A stretch of DNA of 64,000 bases, taken from contig NZ_CP046619.1 in assembly GCF_009755725.1 (NCBI RefSeq), positions 2,666,001-2,730,000 on the forward strand, given 5' to 3'. This DNA comes from Diaminobutyricimonas sp. LJ205. GTDB taxonomy: Bacteria > Actinomycetota > Actinomycetes > Actinomycetales > Microbacteriaceae. The notes beneath the pieces are model-generated. The model saw nothing but the letters and a program-made list of their open reading frames with translations, had not been told where the DNA came from and did not search any database. Shown here piece after piece: positions 22,658 to 30,629 of the stretch (positions within the stretch are counted from its first letter, which is position 1; each line of letters opens with the position of its first letter). The position numbers and the translations under genes were made by a program.

Positions 22658-23689
22658 CTACTGGGCGCCCTTGATGGCGTCGTAGAGCGCCTTCTGCGAG
22701 TCGGTGGTGATGAACTTGTCCAGCAGGGGCTCGAGCGCGTCGACGAACGCGTCGCCGTCGACCTCGGTGAAGGTGGCCCCGCCAGCCTCAGCGCCGGCGA
22801 TTGCCTCTTCGGTCTCGGAGGCCCACAGGTCGGTGTGCTCCTGCCAGGTCTGCTCCCAGCCCTCGTCGAATGCGGCCCGGTCTTCTTCAGACATCTTGTC
22901 CAGTGTCGGGGTGTTGATGATGAGGAAGTCGGCCCCGATCAGGTGTCGGGTGTAGGAGAAGAACGGAGCAACCTCGAAGTGCTTCTGCGTGAAGTACGAG
23001 ATCTCGTTGTTCTCAGCACCATCGATGACGCCGGACTGCAGGCCGGTGTACACCTCTCCGAACGCCATCGGGGTCGGCGATGCTTCGAGCGCCTCGATCA
23101 TCGAGATGAACACCGGGCTCTCCTGAACGCGGATCTTCTTGCCCGCGAGGTCGTCCGGCGCTTCAGCAGCGGCGTCCTTGACGTAGACGCTGCGGGCGCC
23201 CTGGGTGAATCCGCCGACGACGGTGATGCTGTTGCTGTCCTCAAGCGACGTGTACAGGTCACCGACGATTTCGTCGTCGGCGAGGATCTCCATCTGGCTG
23301 TCGATCGAGTCAAAGACCGTGGGAAGGCTGAAGACCACGAAGTCCTTCGAAACGTTCTCGAGCTGCGGCGCCGAGACGATCGCCAGGTCGATCACGCCAG
23401 AACTGACCGACTGAATGTATTCGGCCTGGTCGCCGAGGGTGGAGTTCGGGTGAACCTCGATGTTCCACCGTCCGTCGGTGGCCTCGGCCAGCCGCTCGCC
23501 GAAGGCTTCCAGCGCGATGAACGAGGGGTGTTCCTCGGTCTGGTTGAGCGCGAGCTTGAGGGTGGTGGGCTTGACGTCCTCTGCCGGGGCAGCGGTGCTG
23601 TCGTTGGTGCCGCCACCACTGCACGCGACGAGCGTGAGGGCAGCTATCGCGGTCGTCGCGATGAACGCGAGACGGGTTGTTTTGTGCAT
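22658..23689 (-). CDS. dctP: TRAP transporter solute-binding lipoprotein (DctP-type)
   Basis: 343 residues. A lipoprotein signal (KTTRLAFIATTAIAALTLVAC) has its lipid-attachment Cys at residue 23, so the protein is membrane-anchored outside the cell. DctP family segments follow: KKIRVQESPVFISMIEALEASPTPMAFGEVYTGLQSGVIDGAENN. The Arg of KIRVQ is the position that pairs with the substrate carboxylate in most members. The ligand is probably a sugar acid or other carboxylate. GAAGGAGAA precedes the start, and a promoter with a LacI-type operator lies upstream. Confidence 0.92.
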   Translation of the reverse strand: MHKTTRLAFIATTAIAALTLVACSGGGTNDSTAAPAEDVKPTTLKLALNQTEEHPSFIALEAFGERLAEATDGRWNIEVHPNSTLGDQAEYIQSVSSGVIDLAIVSAPQLENVSKDFVVFSLPTVFDSIDSQMEILADDEIVGDLYTSLEDSNSITVVGGFTQGARSVYVKDAAAEAPDDLAGKKIRVQESPVFISMIEALEASPTPMAFGEVYTGLQSGVIDGAENNEISYFTQKHFEVAPFFSYTRHLIGADFLIINTPTLDKMSEEDRAAFDEGWEQTWQEHTDLWASETEEAIAGAEAGGATFTEVDGDAFVDALEPLLDKFITTDSQKALYDAIKGAQ

Positions 23690-23724
23690 GGAGTTCTCCT
23701 TCGAACGCTGTACAGAACGGTGCT

Positions 23725-23771
23725 GACCTACATTGACTCACGCCGCACGTCAATTTGGCAACCAATTGCCA
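23725..23771 (-). promoter_or_regulatory. TRAP operon promoter with LacI-type operator
   Basis: The operator TGGCAA-CCAA-TTGCCA (23756-23771) lies directly upstream of -35 TTGACG (23748-23753), a 17-bp spacer and -10 TAGGTC (23725-23730) on the minus strand. The position and symmetry fit control by the LacI-family product of the adjoining gene. Confidence 0.6.
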
Positions 23772-23830
23772 TCGGTTGTCACGAGACATTTTCAACGCGT
23801 CAGATCGGGTGGAGCGCGGGCGATCGCGAG

Positions 23831-24886
23831 TCAGACGGCGATGCCGATGGCAGCGCTCGCGAGACCGAGCCTGCCGCCGACCTTGGCTGTTGACCCGCGT
23901 ACGACCAGTTCGGCCGGCACCATGGCCGGACGACCCACCGGAACGGCAAGATGCTCACCCAGCAGCATCTCCACGGCGAACCGGCCAAGAACCAGGCGCG
24001 GCACGGCCACCGTGGTGAGCGGCGATGGCCCGAAGCCCAGGTCAAGGCTGTTGTCGAAACCGATCAGGCTGACGTCGTCAGGGATCCGGATGCCGCGACC
24101 ACCCAGTTCGCTCATCACGCCGATCGCCATCAGGTCGTTGTAGGCGACCACTCCGCTGGTCGGCTTCTGCAGGAATTCGGCTGCAGCGAGCGCGCCACCG
24201 GCGAGAGTCGGCGCGAACGGGCCGATCCGGCGTACCCGCAACCCGGCGTCGGCGGCGGCTCGCCGGATCGATCGCCAGCGCATGCCATCCGCCCAGGACG
24301 CCTCCGGGCCGGCAACGTAGGTCAGCGAGCGGTGGCCCAGGCTCGCGAGGTGGTCGACGGCCAGCTCCATGCCGTGCTCGTTGTCGGTGACCGCGCTCGG
24401 CACATCCGGCATCGGACGGTTGAGCACGACCATCGGGCGCTGCTTGGAGATCATCCGGATCGCGGTCTCCGACATCCGCGAGGTCGCCAGAATCAGTCCG
24501 TCGACAACCGGAACGACCCGGTCGACGGCTTCCCGCTCGCCGGCCAGCGATTCCTGCGCATCGATGACGAGCACCGTGTAGTGGTAGCGCTCCGCCTCTT
24601 TGCGTGCCCCCTCGACGATGTCCAGGAAGAACGGATTGGTGAGATCAGCGACGAGGATGGCGATCATCCCGGTCTTGCCGGACGGCCGCGAACTCGGTTC
24701 GGACGCGTTGTGATAGCCCATCTCTTCGGCTACGCGGCGGATGCGATCGGCGGTCTCGGCGCTCACCCTGCCCGGTCGGGAGAACGCCCTCGACACGGTT
24801 GAGGGTGACACTGCGCATGCCCTGGCGACGTCGTAGATCGTCGGTCGCCGCGGGTGATCCCCCGGGAGTGCTTCATCGGGCCCCAT
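23831..24886 (-). CDS. LacI-family transcriptional regulator
   Basis: 351 residues. The DNA-binding domain (PTIYDVARACAVSPSTVSRAFSRPGRVSAETADRI, about 15-50) is followed by a hinge helix region and the periplasmic-binding-protein-like sensor domain, with ILVADLTNPFFLDIVEGARKEA and DDVSLIGFDNS as landmarks. ATG at 24886 is chosen because it directly precedes the HTH; no strong ribosome site is visible, and the open frame upstream is not family-like. The gene precedes the TRAP operon on the same strand and probably represses it until the transported carboxylate or a derivative binds. Confidence 0.9.
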   Translation of the reverse strand: MGPDEALPGDHPRRPTIYDVARACAVSPSTVSRAFSRPGRVSAETADRIRRVAEEMGYHNASEPSSRPSGKTGMIAILVADLTNPFFLDIVEGARKEAERYHYTVLVIDAQESLAGEREAVDRVVPVVDGLILATSRMSETAIRMISKQRPMVVLNRPMPDVPSAVTDNEHGMELAVDHLASLGHRSLTYVAGPEASWADGMRWRSIRRAAADAGLRVRRIGPFAPTLAGGALAAAEFLQKPTSGVVAYNDLMAIGVMSELGGRGIRIPDDVSLIGFDNSLDLGFGPSPLTTVAVPRLVLGRFAVEMLLGEHLAVPVGRPAMVPAELVVRGSTAKVGGRLGLASAAIGIAV

Positions 24887-24982
24887 AAAGGTGACATTAG
24901 AGGAACGGCGGCGGTGGAGCCAGTCGCGGCGGCCCACCTGATCGGCATGTCCAATCGCATCCTCGCATGGTGGGATAGGGAA

Positions 24983-26122
24983 ATGGCGAGGATGCAGCGG
25001 GTCTGCGGAGTGCTCATCATCAGCGCGCTGGCACTCACTGCGTGCACGGCCCCCGAGCCGCCGAAACAGCCGGAACGTTCCACGACGACACCCACGCCGC
25101 CGACGCCCACGCCGACCGAGACGACCGATCCCGGGCCGGTCGAACCGGTCGGGCCGGTGGAGACGATCGCGTCCGGGCTGCAGGTGCCGTGGTCCATCGT
25201 GCGGCTCGAGAACCGGTCGACGCTGATCAGCGAACGTGACACCGCCCGGGTACTGGAGCTTCAGGCATCCGGCAACCTGCGCGAAGTGGCGACGGTTCCC
25301 GACGTGCAGCCCGGCGGTGAGGGCGGACTGCTCGGCCTCGAGGTCGACCCCGAGCAGCGGTACCTGTACACGTATTTCACCGCGGCCGCCGACAACCGGG
25401 TGCTGCGGTTCGCGCTCACCGGCGACGCCGGCACGCTCGGGCTCGGCGATTCGCAGGAGATCATCACCGGCATCCCCAAGTCCGGCAACCACAACGGTGG
25501 GCGGATCAAGTTCGGCCCGGACGGCATGCTGTACGTCACCACCGGCGATGCGGGGAATGCGGATGCCGCCCAGGATGTCGGCTCGCTCGCCGGCAAGATC
25601 CTGCGGCTGACGCCGACCGGAGGGATTCCGGATGACAACCCGTTCACGAACAGCCCGGTGTACTCGTTCGGGCACCGCAATCCGCAGGGACTTGCCTGGG
25701 ATCACGAGGCCAGGCTGTGGGCGTCGGAATTCGGCCAGAACAGCTGGGACGAACTGAACATCATCGCGCCGGGTCAGAACTACGGCTGGCCGGTTGTCGA
25801 AGGCATCGCCAACCGGGACGGTTACGTCAACCCGGTCGCGCAATGGTCGACCAGCGAGGCCAGCCCAAGCGGCCTGCTGTGGACCCGGGACACGCTGTTC
25901 CTCGCCGCGCTGCGCGGAGAACGCCTGTGGGCGATCTACCCGAACCCCGAGAGCATCGAGACGGTGGACTCATTCGCCGGCGAGTTCGGCCGGCTGCGCG
26001 ACGTCGTCGAAGGGCCGGACGGCACGCTGTGGATGCTGACCAACAACACGGCTCGGGGAACTCCGCAACCTGGAGACGACAAGCTGCTCCAGGTGCAGCT
26101 GACGCCGCGCCCCGCGGGCTAG
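24983..26122 (+). CDS. PQQ-dependent sugar dehydrogenase-like lipoprotein
   Basis: 379 residues. The lipobox LALTAC places the mature N-terminal Cys near residue 22, followed by a Pro/Thr-rich linker (TTTPTPPTPTPTE). The rest is a six-bladed beta-propeller of the soluble glucose dehydrogenase/YliI family: GLLGLEVDPEQRYLYTYF, HNGGRIKFGPDGMLYVTTGD, SFGHRNPQGLAWD, WASEFGQNSWDELNII and NYGWPVVEG. The HNGG and GHRNPQG motifs supply PQQ and metal contacts. It is likely an extracellular aldose dehydrogenase. The start at 24983 follows AGGG and gives a normal signal peptide. Confidence 0.88.
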   Translation: MARMQRVCGVLIISALALTACTAPEPPKQPERSTTTPTPPTPTPTETTDPGPVEPVGPVETIASGLQVPWSIVRLENRSTLISERDTARVLELQASGNLREVATVPDVQPGGEGGLLGLEVDPEQRYLYTYFTAAADNRVLRFALTGDAGTLGLGDSQEIITGIPKSGNHNGGRIKFGPDGMLYVTTGDAGNADAAQDVGSLAGKILRLTPTGGIPDDNPFTNSPVYSFGHRNPQGLAWDHEARLWASEFGQNSWDELNIIAPGQNYGWPVVEGIANRDGYVNPVAQWSTSEASPSGLLWTRDTLFLAALRGERLWAIYPNPESIETVDSFAGEFGRLRDVVEGPDGTLWMLTNNTARGTPQPGDDKLLQVQLTPRPAG

Positions 26123-26153
26123 CCTGTTAATGGCATCAGTTCGAGGGGTACAC

Positions 26154-26780
26154 GTGAGCATTGTTGTTGGATACGACCCGGTCACTCTGCGCGAGAAAGT
26201 TGACCTGGCAGCGCTCGGCGAGCGCCTCGACGAGCTCGGCAATCTGCGCAGCTCGACCGCGTTGAACGAGAAGGTCGGCTTGCTGCGACTGGCGAATCGG
26301 CTGGATGAGGCGTGGGATGTCGCCAACGAAGCCGTGCGGCAGGCCCGTTTCGGCGGCGACCGCGAGGCGTTGGTATTCGCGCGGGTGCGGCGCGCGCAGG
26401 TGCAGCAGTACCAGGGCAAGCTCGACGCTGCGCTGGTGGAACTGAGCGACTGCGTCACCGAGTCCCGGCGGCACGACTGGTCGGCGGCTGAGGCTTTCGC
26501 GCTGCAGCACCGCGGCAAGGTCTACTTCGACCAGCAGGAGTACCAGTCGGCGTTGCGCGACTTCCGCGAGGCGCTGACGATCCGGGTGCGAATCAAGGCG
26601 CCCGGCAACCAGATCGACAGTTCCATGGTCGCGATCGCGGTGACGGAGTCCTTCCTCAGCGACCCGGTCGGGGCTGCGGCAGCCGGTGCACCGCCGGCCG
26701 TGGCGCCGTCTGTGGCTGAGCCGCCCGCCGCCGAGGCATCCTCTCCGGCGGGTCCGGTGGACAACTCCGCCGGACAATAG
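26154..26780 (+). CDS. Tetratricopeptide-repeat protein
   Basis: 208 residues from GTG 26154 (GAGGGG upstream). Residues 30-150 are paired helices with TPR spacing: EKVGLLRLANRLDEAWDVANEAVRQAR, then GKLDAALVELSDCVTESRR, then GKVYFDQQEYQSALRDFREALTIR. The last 45 residues are Ala/Pro/Ser-rich and disordered. It probably mediates protein contacts. It lies 31 bp after the dehydrogenase gene. No partner can be named. Confidence 0.8.
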   Translation: MSIVVGYDPVTLREKVDLAALGERLDELGNLRSSTALNEKVGLLRLANRLDEAWDVANEAVRQARFGGDREALVFARVRRAQVQQYQGKLDAALVELSDCVTESRRHDWSAAEAFALQHRGKVYFDQQEYQSALRDFREALTIRVRIKAPGNQIDSSMVAIAVTESFLSDPVGAAAAGAPPAVAPSVAEPPAAEASSPAGPVDNSAGQ

Positions 26781-26819
26781 CCGCACGTCGCTGTCACCGG
26801 GTCGGGTTAATCTCGATGC

Positions 26820-27275
26820 GTGGCTGATCTGGATCGTGTGCGTACTTGGGCGAATGCCCTGATCGCGCTGCATCTGGATCCGACCGAGTGGTCGTTCGGC
26901 TTCGACCATGCGAAAACCCGTGCCGGGCTGTGCAACTACACGTCGAAGCGGATCACGGTGTCTCGCCACCTGGCCGCGAAGTTCGACGACGACGCCATCC
27001 ACCAGGTGCTGCTGCACGAGGTCGCGCACGCGATGGCCGGTTCCCGTGCCGGGCACGGCCCGAAGTGGCGGGCCATCGCCGCCGACCTCGGTTATGTCGG
27101 CAAGCGCCTGCACGACGGACCGATCGCCTCAGAGCTGGCACCCTGGGTCGGCACCTGCCCACGCGGGCACGAGCACTTCCGATACCGGCAACCGAAGTCG
27201 GCGCTCGCGTGCGGCAAGTGCTCACGGCGGTACGACCCGGCGAACACGATCCGCTGGGTGAAGCGGACGGCGTAA
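26820..27275 (+). CDS. SprT-like zinc metallopeptidase-domain protein
   Basis: 151 residues. VLLHEVAHAMAG carries the HExxH zinc motif (HEVAH), and the third ligand is probably the His of AGHGPKW. The C-terminal CPRGHEHFRYRQPKSALACGKC forms a small zinc ribbon. This is the SprT/SprT-like layout, related to Spartan proteases that act on DNA-protein crosslinks in eukaryotes; the bacterial role is not settled. The start GTG at 26820 has no clear ribosome site, so the message may be leaderless. Confidence 0.88.
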   Translation: MADLDRVRTWANALIALHLDPTEWSFGFDHAKTRAGLCNYTSKRITVSRHLAAKFDDDAIHQVLLHEVAHAMAGSRAGHGPKWRAIAADLGYVGKRLHDGPIASELAPWVGTCPRGHEHFRYRQPKSALACGKCSRRYDPANTIRWVKRTA

Positions 27276-27287
27276 CTCCTACCGGTG

Positions 27288-27315
27288 GTCGCCAGCCACG
27301 ACCGCTGGCTGCGAC
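27288..27315 (+). terminator. Hairpin after the SprT-like gene
   Basis: GTCGCCAGCCA pairs with TGGCTGCGAC with one bulge, 12 bp after the stop. No T-tract follows, so efficiency is uncertain. Confidence 0.4.
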
Positions 27316-27363
27316 GTCGCTGGACCGGCGAGCACCTGCACCTCGCGGACGGAGCCATCGTGA

Positions 27364-27384
27364 GTAACTCTCTATAGTGGTTAC
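27364..27384 (+). promoter_or_regulatory. Leaderless promoter inside a GTAAC-N11-GTTAC palindrome
   Basis: The -10 TATAGT (27373-27378) ends 6 bases before the GTG start, so transcription would begin at or near the start codon. The -10 is framed by inverted GTAAC/GTTAC arms, which suggests an operator for the CGNR regulator encoded just downstream. Confidence 0.55.
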
Positions 27385-27924
27385 GTGACCACCGGACAAC
27401 TTCTCCCAGACGGCTTCTTCTTCGACTCCGGTGCGGTGAGCCTCGACTTCGCCCACAGCACACTGGATACGGCCGCCGACCTCACCTCGTGGCTCGTCGA
27501 ACGGGTCGAGCGGGTGGACGGCGAGGCATCCGACCGCGAACTGGCGGACGCCCTGCTGCTGCGCGAGGCGATCGTCCGGGTCGCGCAGGCCCAGTCGATC
27601 GGAGCGGTTCCGGCCGCGGAGGATGTCGACACGGTCAACCTGTTCGCGGCGATGCCGGACGTGCCGCCGGTGCTGGACGGCGGACGCCGCCAGGCGGGAG
27701 CCGGTCGGGTGCGCCTCGGACAGGCGCTGTCGACGGTGGCCCGGGACGCGGTCGAACTGTTCGGGCAACGCGGGGCTGACCGCATCCGCTCCTGCTCTGC
27801 GGAGGAGTGCGAACTGGTGTTCTACGACGAGTCCCGCTCGAACAACCGGCGCTGGTGCTCGATGCAGCGCTGCGGCAACCGGGCCAAGGTGCGCGCGCAC
27901 CGGGCGCGGGCTCTCGCGAGCTAG
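27385..27924 (+). CDS. CGNR zinc-finger (ABATE-domain) transcriptional regulator
   Basis: 179 residues. The N-terminal ABATE domain includes SGAVSLDFAHSTL. The C-terminal zinc finger has Cys in RSCSAEECELVF and in RRWCSMQRCGNRAKVRAHR, with the family-naming CGNR. Such proteins are stress-type regulators in actinobacteria. The GTG start lies 6 bases after a -10 box, and the palindrome around that box suggests autoregulation. The convergent downstream gene is a DUF427 protein. Confidence 0.9.
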   Translation: MTTGQLLPDGFFFDSGAVSLDFAHSTLDTAADLTSWLVERVERVDGEASDRELADALLLREAIVRVAQAQSIGAVPAAEDVDTVNLFAAMPDVPPVLDGGRRQAGAGRVRLGQALSTVARDAVELFGQRGADRIRSCSAEECELVFYDESRSNNRRWCSMQRCGNRAKVRAHRARALAS

Positions 27925-27955
27925 GTCATTCCGCGGCGAGCGCGGTGAGCGCGGG

Positions 27956-28258
27956 CTACTCGACGATCTGCACCTCTTTCCAGAAGGCGATGTAGCTGCT
28001 GTAGTCCCGGCCGATTCGCTTGATCGACACCGGGCGCGGATCGGGATAGCTGAACGCGGCGTCCGGCGCCAGGGTGTCACCGATCTTCACGGTGAAGTAC
28101 TGCGCATCACCCTTCCACGCGCAGGTGTATGCGGTGTCGCTCTTCTCCAGGAGCTCGGCATTGACGCTCTGCGGAGGGAAGTACCAATTGCCCTCGATCT
28201 GAACGAGGTCTTCGGTGGGAGCTTCGGCGATCACGGTGCCGTTCAATAGTGCCTTCAT
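27956..28258 (-). CDS. DUF427-domain protein
   Basis: 100 residues, the family's usual size. Family-typical strands: MKALLNGTVIAEA, GNWYFPPQSV, TAYTCAWKGDAQYFTV and SYPDPRPVSIKRIGRDYSSYIAFWK. The Trp- and Tyr-rich beta fold is known structurally but has no assigned reaction. The ATG at 28258 has GAGGAA upstream. It is divergent from the acetyltransferase gene. Confidence 0.9.
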   Translation of the reverse strand: MKALLNGTVIAEAPTEDLVQIEGNWYFPPQSVNAELLEKSDTAYTCAWKGDAQYFTVKIGDTLAPDAAFSYPDPRPVSIKRIGRDYSSYIAFWKEVQIVE

Positions 28259-28390
28259 GTGTTCCTCCTGCATCGCGAGCCGTCGATATATCAGACATAA
28301 CACCGCAGGTGCAGAGGCCATTCCTGAGGCCATCTCCGGCCGGGCGCGGTCGATTTCAGATTCGGGTGGAGCTCGTCGTACTCTCGGCGC

Positions 28391-28924
28391 ATGAGCACCA
28401 ACGAAGATGTTCCCGAAGCCGTCTCCGATTTGACCGACCACACTGTGATCGTCCGCCCGGTGCGTGACGTTGATGCCGAATCCCTCGGCAGGGTGCACGC
28501 ACAATGCTGGCACCAGACCTACGACCACCTGATCAGCAAGGCCGCGCTGGAAAAGGTGTCGCCACGGCGCATGGCAGAGCTGTGGACCCACTGGGCCAGC
28601 CTCGGCCCGGATTACAACCAGTTCGCCGCACTCGTCGACGGCGAGATCATCGGCTTCGTCGGATCCGGTCCGGCGCGGGATGAGGATGCCCCGCGAGACC
28701 GGGAACTGTATTTCATCTACCTGCTCAAGGAGTACCAGGGCACCGGAATCGGCCAGCGACTGCTTGACGCCGCCTGCGCGGACCGGGCCGGGTACCTGTG
28801 GGTCGCGAAGGACAACCCGCGCGCGCACAGCTTCTACAAGCGCAACGGCTTCATGCCGGATGGCGCGGAGCATGTTGAGGAGTTCCTCGGCGAGCAGCTT
28901 CTCGAGGTGCGGCTGGTTCGCTAG
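28391..28924 (+). CDS. GNAT-family N-acetyltransferase
   Basis: 177 residues. Acetyl-CoA binding is seen in LYFIYLLKEYQGTGIGQRLLDAA (motif A, the Q/R-x-x-G-x-G/A pyrophosphate loop) followed by LWVAKDNPRAHSFYKRNGF. The N-terminal strand TVIVRPVRDVDAESLGRVHAQCW is typical of the RimI-like or 'GNAT with W-H-Q' subgroup. The acceptor substrate is unknown. Confidence 0.88.
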   Translation: MSTNEDVPEAVSDLTDHTVIVRPVRDVDAESLGRVHAQCWHQTYDHLISKAALEKVSPRRMAELWTHWASLGPDYNQFAALVDGEIIGFVGSGPARDEDAPRDRELYFIYLLKEYQGTGIGQRLLDAACADRAGYLWVAKDNPRAHSFYKRNGFMPDGAEHVEEFLGEQLLEVRLVR

Positions 28925-28934
28925 CTCGCTAGCT

Positions 28935-29008
28935 CGCCGATGGCCGAGCTTTCTGCCGATGGCGGGTGCCGAAACCACGGCCATCGACGGAACCGGCGGC
29001 CATCGGCG
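28935..29008. repeat. Imperfect long palindrome between convergent genes
   Basis: Outer arms CGCCGATGGCC (28935-28945) and its complement (28998-29008) are perfect. Inner arms around TGCCGATGGC pair with GCCATCGACGG with one or two G-U-type mismatches. The core CGATGGC is used twice per arm. It may act as a bidirectional terminator. Confidence 0.6.
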
Positions 29009-29014
29009 CAGAGG

Positions 29015-29572
29015 TCAGGCCGCCGCGGGCTCTTTGACGACGGTGACCTCGTCGCGCGGGGTTAGGTCGAGGGTGCTCACGCCGAGCTCACGCCCGGTGA
29101 CCGAGTTCTTCACCAGGTGCTTGGTGGCGTTCTTCAGGCCCGCATAGGCGGCGCCCGCGGCCGCGGCCTCGGGTGAGCAGTGATCCAGACCGAGTTCGGT
29201 GAGCGCATCGATGACCGCGCCGGCGGCGAGCAGGTCCTCGACGCTGAAGCGCGGCGAACCGTCGGCGCGCACTCCCCCGGCTGCGATGACGGTCACGCGG
29301 AACCGTCCGCCGCGTTCGTGCTGTCGTTCCAGCACCCAGTCGGCGACCGCGCGCGCGTTCTGCACGGTGGCCAGCACCAGGGCGCCCTCGGGTTCCGACA
29401 GCCCGGCCGCGCCGGCAGCTTCGCCGGCCTGGTCACCCGTGGCATCGCCCGTTCCGTCGTCCGCCGCGAGCTGGTCGACCCAGATCACCGCGTCGGCACC
29501 CTCCTGGGTGGCCGCCGCCCCGGCGAGCCCCCAGTCGAAACGGACTTGATAGGTGGCTTGCGACTCGCTCAT
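29015..29572 (-). CDS. ComB/2-phosphosulfolactate phosphatase-family protein
   Basis: 185 residues. QVRFDWGLAGAAA..ADAVIWVDQL at the N-terminus and RVTVIAAGGV.....FSVEDLLAAGAVIDAL in the second half match the ComB fold (the family of a coenzyme M biosynthesis phosphatase). Bacteria without coenzyme M also carry this family, with unknown substrate. The stretch AADDGTGDATGDQAGEAAGAAG (about 36-57) is a low-complexity insertion. The start overlaps nothing; the gene diverges from the cyclodeaminase-like gene. Confidence 0.75.
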   Translation of the reverse strand: MSESQATYQVRFDWGLAGAAATQEGADAVIWVDQLAADDGTGDATGDQAGEAAGAAGLSEPEGALVLATVQNARAVADWVLERQHERGGRFRVTVIAAGGVRADGSPRFSVEDLLAAGAVIDALTELGLDHCSPEAAAAGAAYAGLKNATKHLVKNSVTGRELGVSTLDLTPRDEVTVVKEPAAA

Positions 29573-29649
29573 GCAGTCGAGGGTAGCGACACGCGACCAT
29601 GACCCGGGCCGTGACCGTCACGCTTCGTCACGCGGATATCGTCGTGAGC

Positions 29650-30576
29650 ATGGCCACTGCTGTCCCCACCTGGATTCCCGCCGACGAAATCTTCCGCCGG
29701 CTCGATTTCGCCGGAGCCGTTCACGCGATCGACGCCGCCCTGCGCGACGGGTTCGACCCCGCGCATGATCCGGCCCGGCAGATCGTCGATGTCACGGCAG
29801 GGCAGTTGCTGCTGATGCCGTCGCAGACGCGTGATTTCGTCGGCACCAAGCTGCTCTCGGTGAGCCCAGACAACCCGGCCCGCGGCCGGGAGCGGATCCA
29901 GGCGCTGTACGTGCTGATGGATGCCGAGACGCTCACGCCGATGCTGCTGCTGGACGGCACCGCCCTGACCACGCTGCGCACTCCGGCGGTCTCCGCGGTC
30001 GCCGCCCGGTATCTCGCCCCGGATGGCGTCTGCGATGTGGTCGTGTTCGGGTCCGGACCGCAGGCGGAGGGTCATGTGGCCGCGCTGCGCACGGTGCGCG
30101 AGCTGGGCCGAGTGCGGATCGTCGGCCGGGATGCCGAGCGCGCCGAAGCCCTTGCGGCGCGGCTGGCCGGCACCGGGGTGGATGCCGCGGTCGGCACGCC
30201 AGCGGATATCGCCTCGGCGGGGATCGTCATCGCCGCGACCACCGCCGCAGTGCCGCTGTTCGATGGCGCCCTGGTCAGGGGTGACGCCCTGGTCATCGCC
30301 GTCGGCTCGCACGAGCCGGACCGCCGGGAGCTCGACACCCAGTTGATCTCGCGCTCGCAGGTCGTCGTCGAAGACACCGCAACCGCGTTGCGGGAAGCGG
30401 GCGACGTGATCATCCCGGTCGGCGAGGGAGCAATGGATGCCGCTTCCTTGGTTCCGCTGCGGCAGGTGGTGACCGGGGAGGTTGCCGTCGATCGCTCCCG
30501 TCCGCGGGTGTTCAAGAGCGTCGGAATGTCCTGGCAGGACCTCGTCGTCGCCGCGGCCGTGCACCGGCGTGGGTAG
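29650..30576 (+). CDS. Ornithine cyclodeaminase/mu-crystallin-family protein
   Basis: 308 residues from ATG 29650; a GTG two codons upstream is an alternative. The N-terminal half has the family's substrate loop (RQIVDVTAGQLLLMPSQ, FVGTKLLSVSPDN). The NAD-binding Rossmann fold starts at VVVFGSGPQAEGHVAAL. The conserved Lys of GTKLL and Asp of LLLDGTALTTLRT correspond to substrate-binding positions. Members reduce or cyclise cyclic imines and amino acids, so the exact reaction is open. The stop codon abuts a dispersed repeat. Confidence 0.85.
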   Translation: MATAVPTWIPADEIFRRLDFAGAVHAIDAALRDGFDPAHDPARQIVDVTAGQLLLMPSQTRDFVGTKLLSVSPDNPARGRERIQALYVLMDAETLTPMLLLDGTALTTLRTPAVSAVAARYLAPDGVCDVVVFGSGPQAEGHVAALRTVRELGRVRIVGRDAERAEALAARLAGTGVDAAVGTPADIASAGIVIAATTAAVPLFDGALVRGDALVIAVGSHEPDRRELDTQLISRSQVVVEDTATALREAGDVIIPVGEGAMDAASLVPLRQVVTGEVAVDRSRPRVFKSVGMSWQDLVVAAAVHRRG

Positions 30577-30600
30577 GTCTCGGCAGGCTCGACCAGCGAG
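30576..30600 (+). repeat. Dispersed repeat, short form (GGTCTCGGCAGGCTCGACCAG...)
   Basis: Starts at the last base of the preceding stop codon. The same sequence is found at 33741-33764 and at the left end of the lhr insertion (from about 36038). A variant with GACAAG is at 31863. Confidence 0.7.
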
Positions 30601-30629
30601 GGCGGGCGGTCAGCTGCTTTGATGTGCGC

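Noticed and set aside
24887-25843. Upstream extension of the LacI-type regulator by over 300 codons
   Set aside because: The extension lies antisense to the sugar dehydrogenase gene and the HTH starts a few residues after ATG 24886.
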